Assembly: GCF_004912145.1 (NCBI RefSeq)
Contig: NZ_STGT01000003.1
Span: 434,001 to 498,000, forward strand
Direction of reading: 5' to 3'
Length of the DNA stretch: 64,000 bases
From: Peteryoungia rhizophila
GTDB taxonomy: Bacteria > Pseudomonadota > Alphaproteobacteria > Rhizobiales > Rhizobiaceae
Under the pieces are notes generated by a model. It saw only the letters and a program-made list of their open reading frames with translations. It searched no databases and was not told the DNA's origin. This document shows positions 15,648-22,869 of the stretch, one piece after another (position 1 is the first letter of the stretch; every line of letters starts with the position of its first letter). The position numbers and the translations under genes were made by a program.

Positions 15648-16421
15648 ATGTCTCGCACGTTCCGGTCGCTCGCCTTCATCGCTTCCAACACGGACGAAGC
15701 CCAGGCTTCGCGCAATGACCTGATTCGGCTCTACGGCCATACCGAGCCGGCCGAGGCCGATGTCATCGTGGCGCTCGGCGGCGACGGGTTCATGCTGCAG
15801 ACGCTGCATGACACGATGAATACCGGCAAGCTCATCTACGGGATGAATCGCGGTTCCGTCGGCTTCCTGATGAACGACTATTCCACCGACAGCCTGCCTG
15901 AGCGGATCGAAGTGGCGGTGGAAAACGAGTTTCACCCCCTGAAGATGACGACCAGCAATACGGACGGATCGGTTTCCTTCGCGCTCGCCATCAACGAGGT
16001 CTCGGTATTGCGCCAATCCTACCAGGCAGCCAAACTGCGGGTGGTGATCGATGGCAAAGTACGGCTGGAGGAACTGATCTGCGACGGGCTGATGGTGGCG
16101 ACGCCGGTCGGATCGACCGCCTATAATCTCTCCGCCCATGGCCCGATCCTGCCGCTCGAGGCGCCGCTACTGGCGCTGACCCCCGTCAGCGCCTTCCGTC
16201 CGCGCCGCTGGCGTGGCGCGCTCCTGCCGGACAAGGTGACGGTGGTGCTCGAAGTGCTGGAGCCGGAAAAGCGTCCCGTGAATGCGGTCGCGGATCATAC
16301 GGAGGTCAAATCGGTGCTGAGGGTTGAGATCTCACAATCTGAGGACACGACCGCGCGAATCCTCTCCGATCCGGACAGATCCTGGTCCGACCGAATCATT
16401 GCCGAACAGTTTTCCGATTGA
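15648..16421 (+). CDS. nadK: NAD kinase
   Basis: The 257-residue protein phosphorylates NAD to NADP in the cytoplasm using ATP or polyphosphate. The start is ATG at 15648 because homologous-looking sequence begins at MSRTFRSLAFIASN; the open frame runs much further upstream through the tRNA gene and is not coding there. The GGDG phosphate-binding motif is at residues 44-47 (VALGGDGFML), the NE/D region is AINEVSVLRQS, and the conserved TPVGSTAYNLSAHGP loop follows at about residue 150. The length is that of rhizobial NadK. The next gene begins eight bases after its stop, so the two are probably co-transcribed. Confidence 0.95.
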   Translation: MSRTFRSLAFIASNTDEAQASRNDLIRLYGHTEPAEADVIVALGGDGFMLQTLHDTMNTGKLIYGMNRGSVGFLMNDYSTDSLPERIEVAVENEFHPLKMTTSNTDGSVSFALAINEVSVLRQSYQAAKLRVVIDGKVRLEELICDGLMVATPVGSTAYNLSAHGPILPLEAPLLALTPVSAFRPRRWRGALLPDKVTVVLEVLEPEKRPVNAVADHTEVKSVLRVEISQSEDTTARILSDPDRSWSDRIIAEQFSD

Positions 16422-16428
16422 GGCTCCG

Positions 16429-16905
16429 ATGAAAGCCCGTTTTTCGACCGCCCTCGCCTTTCTTCTCTTCGTCTCGACGCCCATCATGGCCGATGACATC
16501 GGGCAATTGCCCCTCTCCGCCACCTTCGTGATGAGCGGCGGTTACTGGGAATCGGGGCCTGAAGGCGTTCCCGGCGCCGAAACCGAGGTGGCTGCCGGCG
16601 AGCGCGGCTATTACAAGCTGGTGGCCATTCGGCAGGCGGATCGCACGGCCCGGATCCATCTGCAGATGATCGCCTCTGGCGAACAAGGGCTTCGGCTGGT
16701 GGAAAGTGTCGAGCTGGAGGAGTTCACGGCCATCAAGCCCTATGTGACGGGCATTCGCCCCGAGAGCATGAGCGGCGTCGCCGGCACGCCTGGCTTCTTT
16801 GCCACCGTCTATCTCAAGACCGCACCCGACACGGACCGCGTCGAGGAATGGACGGTGCTGATCGACGAGCTCGGCGACATCCGGGTGGAACGGGCGAGCA
16901 ACTGA
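16429..16905 (+). CDS. Exported protein of unknown function
   Basis: Starting from ATG at 16429 it has 158 residues. Residues 1-20 (MKARFSTALAFLLFVSTPIM) form a Sec signal with cleavage after AMAD-like residues. The mature protein is predicted to be beta-rich (LPLSATFVMSGGYWE, YYKLVAIRQADRTARIHLQM), with an acidic middle. There are no Cys or catalytic motifs. It follows nadK at once and ends at a strong bidirectional terminator. The family was not recognised; it appears to be a conserved rhizobial periplasmic protein. Confidence 0.75.
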   Translation: MKARFSTALAFLLFVSTPIMADDIGQLPLSATFVMSGGYWESGPEGVPGAETEVAAGERGYYKLVAIRQADRTARIHLQMIASGEQGLRLVESVELEEFTAIKPYVTGIRPESMSGVAGTPGFFATVYLKTAPDTDRVEEWTVLIDELGDIRVERASN

Positions 16906-16928
16906 GACGATCGGCGATCCATCGGCAT

Positions 16929-16963
16929 AAAAAAAGGCGGAGCGCCCGGCGCTCCGCCTTTTT
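16929..16963. terminator. Bidirectional intrinsic terminator between the nadK unit and prfB
   Basis: AAAAAGGCGGAGCGC and GCGCTCCGCCTTTTT are perfect inverted arms with a three-base loop, flanked by A and T runs, so the hairpin can stop transcription arriving from either side. It lies between convergent genes. Confidence 0.9.
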
Positions 16964-16984
16964 CCTGTCTGATGGCAGATATAA

Positions 16985-18113
16985 TCAATCGATGTCGGCG
17001 ACTTCCGAAGCCTTGCCGCTGATGCGGTGGGCAAGGGCTGCTTCCATGAATTCGTTCAGCTCGCCGTTCAGGACGCTGTCCGGATCGGTGCTTTCGACGC
17101 CTGTGCGCAGGTCCTTGACCAGCTGGTAGGGCTGCAACACGTAGGAGCGGATCTGGTGGCCCCAGCCGATATCCGTCTTGGAGGCGGCTTCGGCATTGGC
17201 CAGTTCTTCGCGCTTCTTCAGCTCGACTTCGTAGAGCCGCGCACGCAGCATGTCCCAGGCCTTGGCCTTGTTCTTGTGCTGCGACCGCTCCTGCTGGCAC
17301 GACACCGCGATGCCGGTCGGAATATGCGTGATACGCACGGCCGAGTCGGTGGTGTTGACGTGCTGGCCACCGGCGCCCGATGAGCGGAAGGTATCGATGC
17401 GGCAATCGCTCTCGTTGATGTCGATCTGGATCGAGTCGTCGACGACCGGATAGACCCAGATGGACGAGAAGGACGTGTGGCGGCGGGCGTTCGAATCATA
17501 GGGCGAGATGCGGACCAGGCGATGCACGCCCGATTCGGTCTTCATCCAGCCATAGGCATTGTGGCCCTTGATAAGGATCGTCGCGGACTTGATGCCGGCT
17601 TCTTCGCCGTCATGCACTTCCAGCACCTCGACCTTGAAGCCCGAGCGTTCGGCCCAACGGGTGTACATGCGAAGAAGCATGTTGGCCCAGTCCTGGCTTT
17701 CCGTGCCGCCGGCGCCGGAATGGACTTCGACATAGGTGTCGTTGCTGTCCGCCTCGCCCGAAAGCATGGCCTCCACCTGGCGGCGGGCGGCTTCGGTCTT
17801 CAGGGCTTTCAGCTGGTCCTCGGCGTCCTTGACGACCGATTCGTCGCCCTCTTCCTCACCCATCTCGATCAGCTCGATGTTGTCGTTCATCGCCTGTTCG
17901 AGACGCTTCACGCCAGCAATACTGTCATCCAGCTGCTGGCGCTCGCGCATCAGCTTCTGGGCTTCCTGGGCATCGTTCCAAAGGTTCGGATCCTCTGCCT
18001 TGTTGTTCAACCAGTCCAGTCGTCTTATCGCCTGGTCCCAGTCAAAGATGCCTCCTCAGCAGGCTTATGGCCTGCTTGATTTCGTCGACGACATTCTCGA
18101 TTTCATTGCGCAT
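16985..18113 (-). CDS. prfB: Peptide chain release factor 2, made through a programmed +1 frameshift
   Basis: RF2 releases finished proteins at UGA and UAA. The gene has two frames: 23 codons from ATG at 18113 up to CTT-TGA (18047-18042), then the rest in the +1 frame, where skipping one base lets GAC follow CTT. The joined protein has about 375 residues. GGQ, which triggers hydrolysis, is at residues 248-250 ([10 protein letters not shown]). The stop-recognition tripeptide position reads SPY (about 203-205), against SPF in Escherichia coli. The frameshift site carries the AGGAGG element expected for autoregulation: little RF2 means slow termination at UGA and more shifting. The frame alone, without the shift, has only a TTG start at 18010. 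Confidence 0.96.
18041..18056 (-). promoter_or_regulatory. prfB: prfB programmed frameshift site
   Basis: On the minus strand the sequence is AGGAGG-CAT-CTT-TGA-C. The internal Shine-Dalgarno-like AGGAGG three bases before CTT, the slippery CTT, and the UGA followed by C match the E. coli prfB arrangement position for position, so ribosomes shift by +1 from CTT to TTG/GAC. Confidence 0.95.
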
Positions 18114-18218
18114 GCGTTGCGTTCTCAACCTCTGAAACTGGTGAAAATCTGGCCCCTCGCATAGTTGCGCCCGGCCCTGATGTAAAGAGCCGGGTCGCGA
18201 GGAACGGTGCGGAGAGGG

Positions 18219-20672
18219 CTAGAAGAGGCCGCCGGAACCCGAGGTCACGGCCTGATTGGCCTGCGGCGAATCACGCAGGATCTCTTCCGGCGGCGCATAG
18301 CCGTCCATGCCGATGATCGACAGCGTGTCGGCCGGGCCGGTGCCGGGCTTGAAGGCCTCCATGATCGTGTCCGGCTCACCTTCATAGGCGAACATGCCGG
18401 TGGTCCGGTTCACCGCGATGAAGTTCATGCCCTGGGGCACGAAGAACTTGCCGGGCGGCGTGTTGGCCGTCGCCATCTGCATGAATTCGTTGAACACGGG
18501 GGCGGCCAGCGAGCCACCGGTCGAGCCACGTCCGAGCGGGGCCGGCTGGTCGAAGCCGATGAAAACACCAGCGACGAGGTCGGGCGTGTAACCGACGAAC
18601 CAGGCATCCTTTTCATCATTCGATGTGCCGGTCTTGCCGGCGACCGGGCGATCGAGCTTGATCTTGCCGGCGGCCGTTCCGCGCGTGACGACGCCTTCCA
18701 TCATCGAGGTGATCTGATAGGCGGTCATCGGATCGAGGACCTGCTCGCGGTTGTCGACGACGGTCGGCTCTTCCTGCCCGTTGAAGGTCTCGGCATTGCA
18801 GGCCTCGCAGATCCGGTCCTCGTGGCGGAAGATCGTCTTGCCGTGACGGTCCTGGATACGGTCGATCAGCGTCGGCTTGACCTGCTTACCGCCATTGGCG
18901 AACACGGCGTAGGCCGACACCATGCGCAACACCGTAGTCTCTCCAGAGCCGAGCGACATGGCGAGAACCGGATTCATCTTGTTATAGATCCCGAAGCGTT
19001 CGGCATATTCCGCCACCAGGTTCATGCCCATGTCGTTGGCGAGGCGCACGGTCATCAGGTTACGCGACTTCTCGATGCCGAGACGAAGCGTCTGAGGGCC
19101 GGCAGAGCCGCCGCCGTAGTTTTGCGGACGCCAGACCTGGCCACCGGAGACGAACTCGACAGGGGCATCGAGAATGACGGAAGCGGGCGTGTAACCGGTG
19201 TCGAGGGCGGCTGCGTAGACGAAGGGCTTGAAGGACGAGCCGGGCTGGCGCATCGCCTGGGTCGCGCGGTTGAATTCCGACTGGGCATAGGAGAAGCCGC
19301 CGGAAATGGCCAGAACGCGACCGGTATGCGGATCCATGGCGACAAGGCCGCCCTGAACCTTCGGAAGCTGCCGAAGACGATAGGCGCTCGTTCCCTCTTC
19401 CTTGGCTTCGACGTAGACCACGTCACCCGGGTTCAACACCCCGACGGGCGACTTGGTGGACTTGCGGTCGCCTGTTGCGGCGCGATAGGCCCATTCCATG
19501 TCGTCGGGTGCAATACGGCCGCGGTCACGGTCGGCGAACACCCTGCCGCCCGCCTCCTTGGCCGGCTGCAGGCCGATGTCGACGCCGTCTGCCGCCACGT
19601 CGAGCACGACGGCTACTTTCCACTCTGGCACGTCGGCGAGACCAGGGATTTCGGCCAGTGGAACGCCCCAGTCACCCTCCAGCGGGATCTGCTTGATCGG
19701 ACCGCGGAACCCACGACGCTGGTCATAGGTGAGAAGTGCCGACTGCAACGCCTTGCGGGCCGCGATCTGCATCTGGGGATCGAGCGAGGTCCGGACAGAA
19801 AGGCCGCCTTCATAGAGCGACTTGTCTCCATATTTCTCGATGATCTGGCGGCGGACTTCCTCGGCAAAGTAATCAGAGGCAAAAAGCGACGAACCGGAGC
19901 GGCGCAGATTGACGCCGAGGGGCTGCTGCTTGGCATCCTCGGCTTCTTCGCGGGCGACAAAGCCGTTCTCGACCATGCGATCGATGACCCAGTTGCGGCG
20001 CTCGAGGGCCGCTTCGGTGCGGCGGAAAGGATGATAGTTGTTTGGCCCCTTGGGCAGTGCCGCGAGATAGGCGGTCTCGGCGATCGTGAGTTCCGTGACG
20101 GACTTGTCGAAATAGGTGAGTGCCGCGCCGGCGATGCCGTATGCATTCAGGCCGAAGAAAATCTCGTTCAGATAGAGCTCGAGGATCTTGTCCTTGGAAT
20201 AGGCCTGCTCGATGCGGAAGGAGAGGATCGCTTCCTTGATCTTGCGGTCCATGGTCTGGTCGGAAGACAGGAGGAAGTTCTTGGCCACCTGCTGGGTGAT
20301 CGTCGAGGCGCCGACCGGACGGCGGCCGGAACCGAGGTTCTGGACGTTGACCAGGATGGCGCGACCGAGGCCGTAGATATCGACGCCCGGGTGATTGTAG
20401 AAGTTCTTGTCTTCGGCCGAGAGGAAGGCTGCTTTGACACGGTCCGGGATTGCCTGGATCGGCAAGAAGAGGCGGCGCTCGCGGGCATATTCAGCCACCA
20501 GCGCACCGTTGCCGGCATGGATGCGCGTCGTGACCGGCGGCGCGTAGCTCGCCAGAACCTCGTAGTTGGGCAGGTCCTTGGTCACCCCCATCAGATAGAC
20601 GGCGACGACGGCCGCGACGCCGAGCGCCAGCACGGACGCCAATCCGAAGAGATATCCAATCAGTCTGATCAT
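18219..20672 (-). CDS. mrcA: Penicillin-binding protein 1A (glycosyltransferase and transpeptidase)
   Basis: An 817-residue bifunctional enzyme that polymerises and crosslinks peptidoglycan outside the inner membrane. Residues 7-29 form the membrane anchor. The glycosyltransferase family 51 domain has its catalytic Glu87 in AAFLSAEDKNFYNHPG, and the ASTITQQVAKN motif at 122-132. The transpeptidase domain has Ser479 in PGSSFKPF (SxxK with Lys482) and a KTGTSND motif near residue 700. It is on the same strand as amiC upstream and prfB downstream, with long gaps, so it probably has its own promoter. Confidence 0.95.
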   Translation of the reverse strand: MIRLIGYLFGLASVLALGVAAVVAVYLMGVTKDLPNYEVLASYAPPVTTRIHAGNGALVAEYARERRLFLPIQAIPDRVKAAFLSAEDKNFYNHPGVDIYGLGRAILVNVQNLGSGRRPVGASTITQQVAKNFLLSSDQTMDRKIKEAILSFRIEQAYSKDKILELYLNEIFFGLNAYGIAGAALTYFDKSVTELTIAETAYLAALPKGPNNYHPFRRTEAALERRNWVIDRMVENGFVAREEAEDAKQQPLGVNLRRSGSSLFASDYFAEEVRRQIIEKYGDKSLYEGGLSVRTSLDPQMQIAARKALQSALLTYDQRRGFRGPIKQIPLEGDWGVPLAEIPGLADVPEWKVAVVLDVAADGVDIGLQPAKEAGGRVFADRDRGRIAPDDMEWAYRAATGDRKSTKSPVGVLNPGDVVYVEAKEEGTSAYRLRQLPKVQGGLVAMDPHTGRVLAISGGFSYAQSEFNRATQAMRQPGSSFKPFVYAAALDTGYTPASVILDAPVEFVSGGQVWRPQNYGGGSAGPQTLRLGIEKSRNLMTVRLANDMGMNLVAEYAERFGIYNKMNPVLAMSLGSGETTVLRMVSAYAVFANGGKQVKPTLIDRIQDRHGKTIFRHEDRICEACNAETFNGQEEPTVVDNREQVLDPMTAYQITSMMEGVVTRGTAAGKIKLDRPVAGKTGTSNDEKDAWFVGYTPDLVAGVFIGFDQPAPLGRGSTGGSLAAPVFNEFMQMATANTPPGKFFVPQGMNFIAVNRTTGMFAYEGEPDTIMEAFKPGTGPADTLSIIGMDGYAPPEEILRDSPQANQAVTSGSGGLF

Positions 20673-20908
20673 GTTTCCGCTACCGGCTCTGCTTCAGGTT
20701 TCGCGCGCCGCGACGAGCTTCGCACACCCTGTGGCGTTTTGCACGTCGTGCCATGGATGGCAAGACGTGCCGATTTCCTGCACAAGCGCGGCGATTCGAC
20801 AATGGTCCAGCTTGTGCGATTTCCCCGAGTAACGGGCACAATGTGAGGAAAATAGGGCCGTTAGCACGGTAAGCGCAGCTCGATCACAGCTTCCTGGGAA
20901 GATGTGAC

Positions 20909-22192
20909 CTAACCGCCATTGGCGAGCTGCGGCTGGCGATAGTTCTTGATCGCCTCGACCAGCAGATCCGCCACCCTTTCCCGCCAGACGGGGTCGAGCA
21001 AGAGTTTCTCGTCATCCTTGTTGGAGAGGAAGCCGAGCTCAAGCAAGACCGAAGGCACGTCCGGCGCCTGGAGAACACGGAAGCCGGCATGTCGGTGAGG
21101 ATTGTTGATCAGCGAGATCTGCCCCTGGAAGGAGCCGACCACGGACTGCGCCATGGCGATCGAGAAAGCCTGGGTCTCGCGCCGGGTCAGGTCGAGCAGG
21201 ATGTCGCCGACCTCCGGCTCGGTTTCGGTCGGCAGTTCGACGCCACCGATCGTATCGGAAAAGTTCTCACGCTCGGCGAGCTGCGCCGCCATATGGTCGG
21301 ACGCCTTGTCGGAAATCGTGTAGATGGTCGCGCCGCGAATGTCGGCCTGGCGCAGCGTGTCGGCATGAAGGGAGATCAGGAGATCGGCCCCCTTCTGCCG
21401 GGCGATAAGCACACGTTCGGAGAGCGACAGGAACTTGTCGGTGTCGCGCGTCATGACAGAACGAATGCCGGGCAGACCCTTGAGTTTCTCGTTGAGGATC
21501 TTGGCAAAGGCGAGCGTGATATCTTTTTCCGACGTCTTGGTGGATGCACCCGTCGCGCCGGCATCGATGCCACCATGGCCCGCATCGATCGCGATGACGA
21601 ATTCGTCTATCGCGGCGGCGGCGACGGGCACCGTCGCGGTCGTGGCGGTATCGGATTGCGTGGGCGCCCATGCCTGGCCTGAAACGAGAGCTGCAAACTC
21701 CTGCTCGGGCACGAGTTCGGCATCCAGGACCAGGCGAAAGCCATTACCGTCCTCATTGGGCATGATATCCGCAGCTGCGAGCCGCGCGGGGCGGGCCGCG
21801 GTGAGGACAAGACGGGCCGAGGCCGCATCCATCGATCCGTAGCGTATGTCGCTGAACAGGCCGGTCGCCTTCAGGTCCGCCTCGGCAAAGGCGAAGGCCG
21901 TTGCCGGCAGATCGATGACGATGCGATCCGGATTGGCGATATAACGGGTCTCGATGGTCGGGGCGCGGTCAAAGTCGAGAACGATGCGTGTTCGCGCGTC
22001 GTCACCGGCGATGCGGGCAGCAAAGGCGACCAATCGGTCAGCCGGCATATCGGCGGTCACGGCATGGGCAACGTTCGGCACAAACGACAGCGGGGTCAGG
22101 GACAAGGGTCCCGCCAGCACGGCCAATGCCAGAACGATTCGGCCCCTAAGCGCGAGTTTTTGCCCCGCCGACAGCGCCAAAGCTCTTCTCAA
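20909..22192 (-). CDS. amiC: N-acetylmuramoyl-L-alanine amidase with AMIN domain
   Basis: A 427-residue periplasmic enzyme that cuts peptide side chains from peptidoglycan during cell separation. A long N-terminal signal ends near residue 45 (VPNVAHAVTA). An AMIN targeting domain follows at about 50-155 (RIVLDFDRAPTIETRYI, DIRYGSMDAASARLVL). Amidase_3 covers 195-420, with zinc and catalytic residues in IDAGHGGIDAGATG, DLLISLHADTL and VLLELGFLSNKDDEKLL. The neighbouring mrcA on the same strand supports a role in wall remodelling. The symbol is by analogy to AmiC; an AmiA/B label would describe the same family. Confidence 0.93.
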   Translation of the reverse strand: MRRALALSAGQKLALRGRIVLALAVLAGPLSLTPLSFVPNVAHAVTADMPADRLVAFAARIAGDDARTRIVLDFDRAPTIETRYIANPDRIVIDLPATAFAFAEADLKATGLFSDIRYGSMDAASARLVLTAARPARLAAADIMPNEDGNGFRLVLDAELVPEQEFAALVSGQAWAPTQSDTATTATVPVAAAAIDEFVIAIDAGHGGIDAGATGASTKTSEKDITLAFAKILNEKLKGLPGIRSVMTRDTDKFLSLSERVLIARQKGADLLISLHADTLRQADIRGATIYTISDKASDHMAAQLAERENFSDTIGGVELPTETEPEVGDILLDLTRRETQAFSIAMAQSVVGSFQGQISLINNPHRHAGFRVLQAPDVPSVLLELGFLSNKDDEKLLLDPVWRERVADLLVEAIKNYRQPQLANGG

Positions 22193-22869
22193 ATCCTGCC
22201 CCCGTCATGACTGCGACAAAACTGTGACACAAATCACAAGCCGCACATCGCGCCATTTTGTCAGATTGTCCGCCGCATGCCTCGCCGTGCTGGCCCGATG
22301 ACAGTCGAAATTGCGGTTCAAAACCGCTTTTCCCATCGGAATCACGCAGAACGAGACAAGTCCTCTAATCGACTGCCATTATGGCATAAATCCGTTTGCT
22401 CTTGCTATTGTGACGTAGAATACATACAAGGCAAACGAGGGATAAAAGTGCAAACGGGATAGAATTTCCGCCCACGGCTGCCAACCTCAGACAATGGATT
22501 TGGCGCCTGTTCGACCGGACATTCATCTGCCGTCTCCGCATTTTTTTCCTGAAACTGGTTCAACACGCCGACACGGTCGGCACTTCATCGGTGGCTATCC
22601 ACCAACAGCTCTTCACCGAGCATTCATCGGATCCCGAGGGGTCCATATCATTGTCGTTGACGTACGGTATTTGATGTCTTTGCAGCAGGTTGACATAACC
22701 AGGAACGGACCGGGATCGGAAAGAGCCCCGTTGTCCGTCCGTATGCTGCAAACCCGGTCCCCCGTGCGCTCACATCTATATCCGGCGCACAGTCCGCTAG
22801 GTTCCAGCCGCTTCAAAGTACAGCGCGCGGGTGGACCACCGACCGAGGGCGCCGAGGAGCACAGCTTAA
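22193..22869. other. Long intergenic region upstream of rne
   Basis: This 677-base stretch separates the divergent amiC and rne genes and no convincing gene was found in it. It must hold both promoters and the leader of rne; RNase E is known to control its own messenger through a long leader in E. coli, so a structured leader would be expected here. A TAGAAT element at 22416-22421 could be a -10 box, but the -35 is poor. TGCCAT-T-ATGGCA (22374-22386) is a small palindrome of unknown role. Confidence 0.5.

Noticed and set aside
18207..20846. Very long plus-strand open frame opposite mrcA
   Set aside because: It is the antisense frame of a GC-rich gene, has low-complexity Arg/Gly/His composition and no ribosome site; mrcA on the other strand has all its family motifs.
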